A stretch of DNA of 32,766 nucleotides from CAZVIK01 sp964627045. Its GTDB lineage: Bacteria > Acidobacteriota > Terriglobia > Bryobacterales > Bryobacteraceae. Position numbers and translations under genes: made by a program. The notes under the pieces are model-generated. The model ran no database searches. It worked only from the letters and a program-made list of their open reading frames with translations, and was not told the DNA's origin. The number at the start of each line of letters is the position of its first letter. The first letter of the stretch is position 1. The DNA lies in assembly GCA_964627045.1 (NCBI GenBank), contig CAZVIK010000018.1:1-32766 (forward strand), written 5' to 3'. Below are positions 15,491 to 23,359 of the stretch, one piece after another.

Positions 15491-18400
15491 CAGTTCCACC
15501 GGTGGATGTCCACGCGTATTACCGGCAGATCACCGACGTCGATATCGGTGCGATCGCACGCGAACTGTTGGGTGGCCGCATCACCCAGGAGTCACGGCAG
15601 ACGCTGTTCTGCGATTGCCCAAACCACCGCAGTCAATCGCACCGTTCGCTTCACGTCTGGCTCGATAAGCAAGGCTGGTATTGCCACGCCTGTGGCGTTG
15701 GCGGCGACGTGCTGCAACTGGTCGAGTTCGTGCGGCACGGCGCCGTCACGCGGGGGCAGTCGGGGCCCATGCCCGAGTCCCACCGACAAGCGCGAGACTT
15801 CCTGGCTGCACGCGTTCGGCTGCCGTCTCTGTCGAAGGCCGTTTCAGGCGTTGCGGAGGAGGCAGAGGAAGCACACCTCGTCACGCTTCGTGTCCGGGAA
15901 GCCCTCACTGCGCTGGCGGAACTGTACCACGAGCGACTCGCCGGCAATCCGGAAGTCCGGGCCTGGTTCCGGTCGAAGTATGGGATCGGCGAAGAGACGG
16001 TCGCGCGGCTCAAGATCGGCTACGCCGACAATGCCGGACCGAGCCCGGCGCGCGTCCTGGCAGAAGGAGCGGGAGCCTTCACCCTGCGCGAGTTGACTGC
16101 GACCTCCGCGTTTCGGCCGACGGCCCAGGACGGTGTTGTTCCCTTCTTCGACAACCGGATCGTGTTCCCGTACTGGAGCCGGGGTCACGTGGTGTTCATG
16201 ATCGGGCGCCGCACACCCTGGACGCTCGATGTCGATTGGGAGAAATCGAAGTACAAGAAATTGGCGGTCCGCAACGACCGTGATCATCGCCACGTTGCGC
16301 CGTGCATCCGCAACGACGTGCTCTATAACGAGGACGTCCTGTTGCCGCGGCCGGAACGGGTGATCATCACCGAAGGCGTCACCGACTGCATTTCCCTCAT
16401 GGAGCACGGATTCACCGCGGTGTCGCCGGTAACGGTCCAGATCCGTGAGGCGGACTGGGAACGTCTTCTGCCGAAGTTGCGCGGCGTCAAGACGGTGTTC
16501 GTCTGCCAGGACAATGAAGTCTCTGAAGCCGGAATGCAGGGTGCGCTCAAGACGGCGCGCATTCTTGCTGACCATGGGATCGCGACGCGGCTGGCCGTCC
16601 TGCCGCTGGGCGAGAAGCAGCGGACAGCACGCGAACGACTCACCGCCTTGCCGAAAGGCAGCGCCGAAGCCGAAGCGCTCCTGGCCGACGCCAAGATCGA
16701 CGTCAACGAGTTCTTCAGTGCCGGCGGCAACGCGGCTGGGTTCGAAGCGATCCTCGCGGCGGCACAGACGCCGCTCGAAATGGCGATCTCCAGGTTGTCC
16801 TCCGAGACGCCGGAAGCAGATCTCGGAAAGCTGTTGCAGCCAATCCTGGCGCAGGTGAACCGTCTGGATCCGATCGAGCAGCACAGATACATTCGCCTGA
16901 TTCAAGGCCGGTGCGGGAAAGCGCGGATTCCGGTGGCTACGCTGCGGAAGCAGCTGAAGGTAGTGGAATTGAGTGCGGCCACTCGCCGCAAATACAGGCC
17001 GGAGGCACCCGCATCAGCGTCGCTTTCGGACAGCGGTGGCGCCGACCTGCCAGCCATTCAGGTCAACAACCGGCAATTGCGCGACGTGCTGGAAGACACG
17101 TGGCGGGCTATCGCTCGCATCAACGGCGATCTGACTGAGTTCGACAAGCTCCCGTACTTCCTGTTTCAACGGCAGGGCGCTCTGGTGCGCCTGGTCGCAA
17201 ACGGGAACGACGGTGCGCTCGACATTGAGATGGCGCAGGACTCCGCGGTGTTTGCCCTGCTGGTGCACGCCGCGAATTGGATCAAGCTCACCGAAGAAGC
17301 CGTGCTGCATGTCCACCCTCCGCATGATCTCGCACGGGTGATGATGTCGTTCCCTCAATCCGAGCTCCCGGCGCTCGAGGCGGTGATTCGGACGCCGGTC
17401 TTCGGCCGCACTGGGCAGTTGATCCGGGAGGCCGGGTATCACCGCGAGGAACGCGTGTGGCTTCAACCTCGCGAGGAGTTGGACTTGCCTCCGGTGCCTG
17501 AGATTCCTGCAGCGGAGGAGATCGCAGCGGCGCGAACGCTACTCTTCGACGAGTTGCTCGGGGACTTTCCGTTCGTGAGCCGTTCCGATGCGGCGCACGC
17601 GGTGGCGGCGATGATCCTGCCGTTTGTGCGCCGGCTATTCCGCGGTCCGACTCCCATTCACCTGATCGAGGCTCCCCGCCCGGGCTCGGGCAAGGGACTG
17701 CTCGCCAACGTGGTTTCCGTGGTCGCACACGGCACCACGTGCGAAACCAAAACGCTGCCCGGAGACGAAGAAGAAGTCCGGAAACTGCTGACCACGGAGC
17801 TCATCAAAGGGCGCCCTCTGATTCTGCTCGACAACGCCGATGAGCGGAAACCAATTCACTCGGGAGCATTGGCCTCGGTCACCACCGCCGAGATCTGGGG
17901 CAACCGGCAACTCGGCAAGCTGGACAGCGTCTGCGTCCCGAACCTGGCGCTGTGGTTGATGACGGCGAACAACCCGAAGCTCGCCGGCGAAATGGCGCGC
18001 CGCTGCATCCGTGTGCGCATCGACCCGAAGATCGACCGCCCGTGGAAGCGAGGCGGCTTCCGGCACCAGCACCTGCTCGATTGGGCCCGAGAAAACCGGG
18101 CTCGGCTCGTGCTCGCAGTAATCATCCTGGTGAAGGCGTGGCTCGCGGCGGACCGACCGGAGTACCACATCCGCCTCGGGTCATTCGAGCGATGGTCGAG
18201 CGTTGTTGGCGGCATCATCCAGGCGGCGGGCATCCCAGGCTTCCTCGAAAGCCTTGATGAACTCTACGACGCGAGCGACAAGGAAGGCCAGGAATGGCGG
18301 GCGTTCGCCGATGCCTGGTGGCGCGCGTTCGGTGCAGCCCCGCAAAAAGTCGCCGACTTGAACCAGTTCTGTGAGCGCGAGGGTCTGATGCTGGACGTTC

Positions 18401-18936
18401 GCGGTGACCGGTCGGAGCGCTCTCAGCAGGTCCGGTTGGGCAATGCGCTTCACAGCCACCGCGACCAGGTGTACGAGCGGTACCGGATTGTCAAGGTCGA
18501 GCCGCCACGCCAGCACCGCGGCACTGCGATGTACGCACTTGAGGTGCAGGAGGCCAACGCCGCTCTGTCGGGAACGTCGGGAACTTGTCGGGATCTTGAG
18601 GGCGAAGATCCCGACACCTTAAATCCCATCGAATCAATTGGCTGGGAGGAAGTGTCGGGAACGTCGGGATCTTTGACCGGAATCTCTATACACGGAATTC
18701 AAAATCACGCAAATTCCGGCGGAGAGAAAAAGAGACAAAAAACAGAAGAGGGGGGTGCCCAAAACGGCCCAGAGATCCCGACGTTCCCGACAGCGTCCGT
18801 AAGTTCCACGAACGACATGACTTCACCTGTCGGGATCTTGGGTGGGGAGATCCCGACAGAGATCCCGACAAGCTCTGAGATCCCGACACCGCGACTCCGG
18901 CGCATTGACCTGGCGGACTTCGAGGAGGGTAGGTGA
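15487..18936 (+). CDS. Phage primase-helicase (CHC2 zinc finger, Toprim and AAA domains)
   Basis: This 1149-residue protein starts at GTG 15487, overlapping the helicase stop. The N-terminal CHC2-type zinc finger shows C44, H47, C66 and C69 (CPNH, then WYCHACGVGGD). A Toprim domain follows, with E296 in VIITEGVTDC and D342 in VFVCQDNE, giving primer synthesis. A long middle part leads to an ATPase with Walker A around 729-736 (APRPGSGK), a Walker B-type strand LILLDNAD near 778 and MTANNP near 824. The arrangement suggests a combined primase and replicative helicase or a D5-like ATPase. The last 120 residues are low complexity (GTSG, GEIPTEIPT and SEIPTP) and are dictated by a dense DNA repeat cluster, which may be an origin. 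Confidence 0.88.
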   Translation: MTVPPVDVHAYYRQITDVDIGAIARELLGGRITQESRQTLFCDCPNHRSQSHRSLHVWLDKQGWYCHACGVGGDVLQLVEFVRHGAVTRGQSGPMPESHRQARDFLAARVRLPSLSKAVSGVAEEAEEAHLVTLRVREALTALAELYHERLAGNPEVRAWFRSKYGIGEETVARLKIGYADNAGPSPARVLAEGAGAFTLRELTATSAFRPTAQDGVVPFFDNRIVFPYWSRGHVVFMIGRRTPWTLDVDWEKSKYKKLAVRNDRDHRHVAPCIRNDVLYNEDVLLPRPERVIITEGVTDCISLMEHGFTAVSPVTVQIREADWERLLPKLRGVKTVFVCQDNEVSEAGMQGALKTARILADHGIATRLAVLPLGEKQRTARERLTALPKGSAEAEALLADAKIDVNEFFSAGGNAAGFEAILAAAQTPLEMAISRLSSETPEADLGKLLQPILAQVNRLDPIEQHRYIRLIQGRCGKARIPVATLRKQLKVVELSAATRRKYRPEAPASASLSDSGGADLPAIQVNNRQLRDVLEDTWRAIARINGDLTEFDKLPYFLFQRQGALVRLVANGNDGALDIEMAQDSAVFALLVHAANWIKLTEEAVLHVHPPHDLARVMMSFPQSELPALEAVIRTPVFGRTGQLIREAGYHREERVWLQPREELDLPPVPEIPAAEEIAAARTLLFDELLGDFPFVSRSDAAHAVAAMILPFVRRLFRGPTPIHLIEAPRPGSGKGLLANVVSVVAHGTTCETKTLPGDEEEVRKLLTTELIKGRPLILLDNADERKPIHSGALASVTTAEIWGNRQLGKLDSVCVPNLALWLMTANNPKLAGEMARRCIRVRIDPKIDRPWKRGGFRHQHLLDWARENRARLVLAVIILVKAWLAADRPEYHIRLGSFERWSSVVGGIIQAAGIPGFLESLDELYDASDKEGQEWRAFADAWWRAFGAAPQKVADLNQFCEREGLMLDVRGDRSERSQQVRLGNALHSHRDQVYERYRIVKVEPPRQHRGTAMYALEVQEANAALSGTSGTCRDLEGEDPDTLNPIESIGWEEVSGTSGSLTGISIHGIQNHANSGGEKKRQKTEEGGAQNGPEIPTFPTASVSSTNDMTSPVGILGGEIPTEIPTSSEIPTPRLRRIDLADFEEGR
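18566..18888. repeat. Twelve copies of a decamer YGTCGGGAWC in both orientations (possible replication origin)
   Basis: Plus-strand copies start at 18566, 18575, 18586, 18653, 18662 and 18828. Minus-strand copies start at 18607, 18774, 18783, 18849, 18861 and 18879. Several copies extend to YGTCGGGATCTY. Some adjacent copies share one base, giving a nine-base period. The cluster sits in the last 370 bases of the primase-helicase gene, and an AT-richer stretch (18690-18745, with an A-rich run at 18727-18742) lies inside it. Iteron clusters within replication genes, as in lambda O, are a known form of origin; an origin role here is inference. The repeats could also be a regulatory array. Confidence 0.8.
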
Positions 18937-18938
18937 CC

Positions 18939-19567
18939 ATGCTGTTCGTCGCTACCTCGCTCGCCGTGTGGTCCACTGACGAACCGGAGCGATTCGCCCG
19001 CGACTNNNNNNNNNNCGGAGGCTCGATCCCGACTACTACGCCTGGTTGCGATCGAGAATGCTGCTGGCGAAGACGGCCGCCGGTGCGGGCCAGATCAGTC
19101 TCGAAGACTTTGCCGATCTGCGGCAACGCTTCAATGCTATTCACTCCTGGGCTATCGACCACTTCGGTGAGCCAGCACTGCTCGCCGCCGTCCGTAGTCT
19201 CGACGTTCGCCAGTACAGCCCGCCTGTCTCGGAGCCCGAGCAACCACGACAAGCCCTCGCGCCGGCATGCACCGATCGGAACTCGGTTGCGGTCTCGGCT
19301 GACTCCGTTGCGCTCGTCGATGAGATCCGCGAGCGCGCGATTGCCCTGGGATGGACTCACGAGAGCCTGTACCGCGTCGACGGATCGATGCGTTTCCCAC
19401 TGGGAAGAGAGTACGGACTGGTGTCCTACCTGAAGCCAGGCGACCGCATCGGCGAGGTGACCACCCATTCGATCGAGATCATCCTGCCCAACAACGTCCG
19501 GCAGCGGTTCTACAATCCGAACGTCGACCAGCCATGGATCAAGCGAGTCGGGACCGAAGAAAAGTGA
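18939..19567 (+). CDS. Unknown small protein gene interrupted by an assembly gap
   Basis: I read one gene from ATG 18939 (GAGGAGGG nine bases before it) to the stop at 19567. The first piece encodes MLFVATSLAVWSTDEPERFARD, then the gap of ten N intervenes. The piece after the gap reads RRLDPDYYAWLRSRM, followed by a helical part and a C-terminal LVSYLKPGDRIGEVTTHSIE. With ten N the frame is not kept, so the true gap is of another size. An alternative is two separate genes, the second starting at TTG 19046 or ATG 19058. I do not recognise the family. The gene follows the primase-helicase directly. Confidence 0.55.
19006..19015. other. Assembly gap (10 N)
   Basis: Ten N of conventional length split the 18939 gene. 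Unlike the gap in hsdM, I see no overlap between the two flanks. Confidence 0.95.
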
Positions 19568-19737
19568 AGCGGCCTGTGCACAGATTCGAGGCGGATCGCG
19601 TATATTACTGGTGAAGGCGCAGTTCGACAGGTAAGCGCAAGGCGCACCCTCCGAAGGTTCCCCTCCCAAAAATCTCCGAGCGCCGGGACTCTCGTGAAAC
19701 TCCATCCCGCAGGCTTCAAAGCCACTCGTGTCTTCCG

Positions 19738-20058
19738 ATGCCCAAAGGAATTCCCCTCTACACATCTGACGGTGAGATCTGCGATTGGATCTCCGAGCAG
19801 CGTATGACGCGGCTCGATCGACTCGGGCTGATCCGAATCGTGCGCCACAAGAAAGGGCACGTCGCTCGGTGCATCCTGCATCGGCGCCCGGGCGAGGCCA
19901 AGCCAATGAAGCCCGCCGACTATCTGGGTACGCGGTACAGCTATCGCGAACACCTGGAGAGCGGAAACATCGTCTGGTCCATGAAGCAAATCGGACGTGG
20001 CGAAGAGTTGCGCTCGTTCTTCTTGTCGGCGGTCTCGGACTGCCTGGCGAATCCATGA
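19738..20058 (+). CDS. Unknown 106-residue phage protein
   Basis: ATG 19738 opens MPKGIPLYTSDGEICDWISE, followed by a basic helical segment and KPADYLGTRYSYREHLESG. It is preceded by 170 bases without a gene. No motif that I can name is present. The TGA overlaps an ATG at 20055 (ATGA). I treat it as real because of its length, start and position in the plus-strand run, but it has no assigned role. Confidence 0.62.
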   Translation: MPKGIPLYTSDGEICDWISEQRMTRLDRLGLIRIVRHKKGHVARCILHRRPGEAKPMKPADYLGTRYSYREHLESGNIVWSMKQIGRGEELRSFFLSAVSDCLANP

Positions 20059-20243
20059 GAACGCGCAAGCGCGGAAAGGGCGGCAGGCATGTTGCCATGG
20101 AGCGTGGCCTCAGGCCGAGTGGGAGCGGTTGGCCTTTTCGCCGCGAACTGCGGGAGTTGGCGTCGCTGTGTTTCAGTCCGCGCCGGCGGCCGACGCCGTC
20201 CGCGCCAGCACTCGTGAAGGAGCAGAACCCATGCGAGGCATGA
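20055..20243 (+). CDS. Possible 62-residue basic protein
   Basis: The ATG overlaps the stop of the upstream gene (ATGA), and the frame runs to a TGA at 20241-20243, overlapping the start of the next gene at 20231. The product is strongly basic and Arg- and Pro-rich (MRTRKRGKGGRHVAMERGL, later RRRPTPSAPA). The coupling at both ends is the only support. A chance frame in GC-rich DNA is also possible. Confidence 0.3.
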   Translation: MRTRKRGKGGRHVAMERGLRPSGSGWPFRRELRELASLCFSPRRRPTPSAPALVKEQNPCEA

Positions 20244-20506
20244 TCACGCCCGAGCGATTGGCCGAGCGCGTCTGCCGGGCACTTGATGTCCTGGCGAAGG
20301 ACAACGCCGAGAGCATCACCGAGATGCTGAGTACCGCGTTGACCGAGACTCGTGACCGCTCCATCGCTGCCGCGAAGACCATCTGCCTCGAGATCGCCGA
20401 GGACGAAGCGGAGCGCTCGCACGGCGTTGGGTCAACAGCAGCGCAGCAGACGGCGTTGACGATCGCGGCTCGCATCCGCAAGCGGCACGTGGAGGTGCGG
20501 TCATAG
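20231..20506 (+). CDS. Unknown 91-residue helical protein
   Basis: ATG 20231 has AAGGAG eight bases upstream. The product is almost wholly helical and acidic (ERLAERVCRALDVLAKDNAE, then EIAEDEAERSHG). It precedes the small terminase gene after a 111-base gap, a position where phages often keep small regulatory genes. No family was recognised. Confidence 0.68.
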   Translation: MRGMITPERLAERVCRALDVLAKDNAESITEMLSTALTETRDRSIAAAKTICLEIAEDEAERSHGVGSTAAQQTALTIAARIRKRHVEVRS

Positions 20507-20617
20507 CGGCCTTGGGACCTGGAATTGCAATGGTTTGCCGCGGGTAGACGGATGGCACGCTTTGGCCAGTGATACGCGAAAAATACCAGTCAACAGCGGT
20601 CAACAGAAAGCAACACG

Positions 20618-21145
20618 GTGAAATCCTCTGCGGGCCTGATGAGCCAGGCCGATTACGCGCGGCACCGCAACGTAAACCGTTCGCACATCAACCGGTTAGC
20701 CAAGCGCGGAATCCTGGTGATGCGCGGCAAGTTGGTGGACGTCGCAGCCAGCGACGCCGTGCTGGACGACAAGCCTGTTGACCAGGTGTTGCCGGAGGCG
20801 CACGGGGCGCCGCAAACGCCACGCGTGGCGTCCGACCTTACCGGCGGCGCGCCACAGCCTGGAAACTTCGCCCAGGCGCGCACTGCGGAGATGGTGTTCC
20901 GCGCACGGCTGCGCAAGCTGGAGTTCGAGACGAAGAGTGGCAAGTTCCTGCCGTCGGACGAGGTCAAGGTCAAGTGGTATACGGTGGCGCGGCAGATCCG
21001 GGACAAGTTGCTGGCGCTGCCGGCGAAGTTGGCTCCGCAGTTGGCGGCATTGAGTGACGCGCGCGAGGTTCGTGACCTGCTCGATGCAGAGATCGTTGCG
21101 ATCCTGAAGGCACTCCAAGAGGAGATCCGTTATCAGCGTTCTTGA
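20618..21145 (+). CDS. Terminase small subunit (Nu1-like)
   Basis: The N-terminal helix-turn-helix reads MSQADYARHRNVNRSHINRL, then AKRGILVMRGKLVD, the usual DNA-recognition part of small terminase subunits. It is followed by a variable linker and a helical C-terminal half (FRARLRKLEFETKSGKFLPS and on to the AREVRDLL segment) that serves for oligomer formation and contact with the large subunit. The annotated frame starts at GTG 20618; ATG 20639 gives the family-typical N-terminus and may be the true start. The large terminase gene starts 16 bases after the stop. The protein would select phage DNA at cos or pac during packaging. Confidence 0.85.
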   Translation: MKSSAGLMSQADYARHRNVNRSHINRLAKRGILVMRGKLVDVAASDAVLDDKPVDQVLPEAHGAPQTPRVASDLTGGAPQPGNFAQARTAEMVFRARLRKLEFETKSGKFLPSDEVKVKWYTVARQIRDKLLALPAKLAPQLAALSDAREVRDLLDAEIVAILKALQEEIRYQRS

Positions 21146-21161
21146 AGAATGCGTCGACCAG

Positions 21162-22982
21162 GTGATCGCCGCGTTCGAACCGCCGCCGCGCCTTACCGTC
21201 TCCGGGTGGGCCGATCGGAACCGTCGGCTGTCGCCGGAGGCGTCAGCAGAGGCTGGCGAGTGGCGGACCGACCGCGCGCCATACCAGAAGGCGCTGCTCG
21301 ACGCGCTGACTCCGAACAGCCCGTACGAGCGGGTCGTATTCATGTCGTCGAGCCAGGTCGGGAAGACCGAGTGCCTGAACTCGTTCGTCGGCTACGTCAT
21401 CGACCAGGACCCGGGCCCAGTGCTCGTTGTGCAGCCGCGCGTGGAAGACGGTGAGTCGTGGAGCAAGGACCGGCTGGCCCCGATGTTGCGCGATACGCCG
21501 TGCCTGCGGGGCAAGGTAGCGGACGTCCGGACCAGGGATTCGAACAACCGGATCCTGCACAAGCGGTTTCAGGGCGGCAGCATCACCATCGCCGGCGCGA
21601 ACAGTCCTGCGGGATTGGCGATGCGTCCGATCCGGTACGTGCTGCTCGATGAGGTAGATCGGTATCCGCCATCTGCAGGGACTGAGGGCGATCCGATCAG
21701 CCTGGCGGTCAAGCGCTCGACGACCTGGTGGAACCGGAAGATCTTGCTGGTCTCGACTCCGACCATCAAGGGCGTCAGCCGGATCGAGTCCTGGTGGCTG
21801 CGAAGCAACCAGTCGAGCTACTGGGTCCCGTGCCCGGAGTGCCAAGGCTTCCAGGTGCTGGTTTGGCCGAACTTGATCTGGCAGAAGGATCACCCGGAAG
21901 AGGCCCGGTACCGATGCGCACACTGCGAGCGGCTGCTTGAGTCCTTTCGGAAGCCCTGGATGCTGGCGCACGGCGAGTGGCGGTCGGCCAACCCGAAGTC
22001 GAAGATCGCTGGCTTCTGGATCAACCAATTGTACTCGCCCTGGAAGGAATGGCCGGAGACCGCGATCGAGGGAGTTGAGGCACGGCACGGTGGCCCGGAG
22101 ACCTGGCGCGCGTTCGTTAACACCGCTCTCGGTGAACTGTGGGATGACGAGGCCGAAACGAGCGTTGATATTGCGACGCTTCTGGCTCGCCGAGAGGATT
22201 ACGGCTCGCGGCTGCCTGCTGGAGTTTGCCTGCTCACCGCCGGCGTCGACCTGCAGGTGGATCGTGCCGAGTTGGAGTTGGTCGGCTGGGGCAAGGGAGA
22301 GGAGTCGTGGTCGATAGAGTACCGGGTGTTTCCGGGAGACCCGAGCGCGCCGGAGTTGTGGCGAGCTCTCGACGAATATCTGGGCCGGCAGTGGCTGCAT
22401 GAGTATGGCATCTCGCTGCCGATCGCGGCGGCCGGGATTGATTCAGGTTTCCACACCCAGCAGGTGTACGACTTCTGCCGCGTCCGGTATCACCGCCGGA
22501 TCTTCGCGCTGAAGGGTAAGGCCGGGCATCTTCCGGTATGGCCCATGAAGCCGACGCGGAACACGATTAATCGCACGCCGATGTGGATCGTCGGCGTCGA
22601 CAGCGCCAAGAGCGTTATCTACGGGCGGCTGAAGATCGAGCAGCCTTCGGCCGGATTCTGCCACTTCCCGGCGGAACGCACTCGTGAGTGGTTCGAACAA
22701 CTGCTGTCGGAGACGCTGGTCACGTCCTACTCGCGCGGTGTTCCCGTGCGAGAGTGGCGGCCGAAGAAGGGCGTGCGGACGGAAGTGCTGGATGCGCGGG
22801 TGTACTCCTACGCCGCACTCTGCGGACTGGTCTCGATGGGCTTGCGAGTGGACATGGAGGCCGAGCGCGTCGCGGCATTGCGTCCGACAGGGGATTCCGG
22901 TGTCCGTGAGAGCGGCAGCCGCGGATCTGGTCGGACCGTTTTGAGAAGCCGGTGGCTCGATTCGGGGCGCCCGGCATTGTGA
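21162..22982 (+). CDS. Phage terminase large subunit (GpA family)
   Basis: The large subunit packages DNA into the prohead by ATP hydrolysis and cuts the concatemer. The segment WADRNRRLSPEASAEAGEW at the start is typical of lambda GpA. The ATPase has the Walker A-like SSSQVGKTE at about 62-70 and a Walker B strand VLLDEVDRYP at 160-169. A zinc-binding insert has C224, C227, C252 and C255. The nuclease half begins with LLTAGVDLQVDRAELE and contains AGIDSGFHTQQ. The 606-residue length is normal. The start is GTG 21162; the same frame is open a little further upstream without an ATG. The family implies a cos-type phage with a lambda-like head, in agreement with the head genes downstream. Confidence 0.95.
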   Translation: MIAAFEPPPRLTVSGWADRNRRLSPEASAEAGEWRTDRAPYQKALLDALTPNSPYERVVFMSSSQVGKTECLNSFVGYVIDQDPGPVLVVQPRVEDGESWSKDRLAPMLRDTPCLRGKVADVRTRDSNNRILHKRFQGGSITIAGANSPAGLAMRPIRYVLLDEVDRYPPSAGTEGDPISLAVKRSTTWWNRKILLVSTPTIKGVSRIESWWLRSNQSSYWVPCPECQGFQVLVWPNLIWQKDHPEEARYRCAHCERLLESFRKPWMLAHGEWRSANPKSKIAGFWINQLYSPWKEWPETAIEGVEARHGGPETWRAFVNTALGELWDDEAETSVDIATLLARREDYGSRLPAGVCLLTAGVDLQVDRAELELVGWGKGEESWSIEYRVFPGDPSAPELWRALDEYLGRQWLHEYGISLPIAAAGIDSGFHTQQVYDFCRVRYHRRIFALKGKAGHLPVWPMKPTRNTINRTPMWIVGVDSAKSVIYGRLKIEQPSAGFCHFPAERTREWFEQLLSETLVTSYSRGVPVREWRPKKGVRTEVLDARVYSYAALCGLVSMGLRVDMEAERVAALRPTGDSGVRESGSRGSGRTVLRSRWLDSGRPAL

Positions 22983-22995
22983 GCGGAGGTTCTTC

Positions 22996-23355
22996 TTGGC
23001 GGATTCAGCATCGTTGCAGGCGCGGTCATTTGGCAAGGTCACAGTGCCGACGCCCGGCACACCCGTGCGGCTGACGGCGGACCAGACGCTGCGCGTGAGC
23101 CGCTTGCGGTTCGCACCCGTGATTGGCGAGGTTGGGCGAGTCTTCGTGGGCGTCGCCGGTATGAACAAAGCCAACGGCACGGGCGTGATCAAAGAGTTCT
23201 GGCCGACCGGCGCGGGCGGCGGAGTTGCCGATGAGTTTGTGATCGACTCGCCCACTGGCGAGTTGCGGCCCGCAGATTACTACATCGACGCCAACACGGC
23301 GGGCGAGGGTTTGATCGTTGCCTACTGGATCTGGGTCCCATCGTTCAACAGTTGA
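22996..23355 (+). CDS. Unknown 119-residue phage protein after the terminase
   Basis: The start is TTG 22996, with GGAGG a few bases upstream and 13 bases after the terminase stop. The product is rich in Gly and Val, with strand-like segments (FGKVTVPTPGTPVRLTADQT, then RVFVGVAGMNKANG) and ends in YWIWVPSFNS. The composition suggests a beta-rich structural or decoration-type protein, but I do not recognise a family. It is the first gene of the block that separates the terminase from the head genes. Confidence 0.65.
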   Translation: MADSASLQARSFGKVTVPTPGTPVRLTADQTLRVSRLRFAPVIGEVGRVFVGVAGMNKANGTGVIKEFWPTGAGGGVADEFVIDSPTGELRPADYYIDANTAGEGLIVAYWIWVPSFNS

Positions 23356-23359
23356 TCCC

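Noticed and set aside
19025..19034. Extra copy of the repeat decamer (gatcccgact) after the second gap
   Set aside because: It differs in the last base and lies in normal coding sequence; like similar matches near 27131 and 32203 it may be chance.
19785..20054. Upstream extension of the 62-residue frame
   Set aside because: It is out of frame with the better 19738 gene and gives an Arg-rich shadow product.
18686..20422. Long minus-strand open frame of 578 codons
   Set aside because: It crosses the N gap, lies opposite several better-supported genes and has an Arg/Ser/Pro-rich product without domain pattern, as expected of a GC-rich shadow frame.
20581..20612. Short direct repeat GTCAACA before the small terminase gene
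   Set aside because: Only two seven-base copies; too little to call a cos, attachment or operator site.
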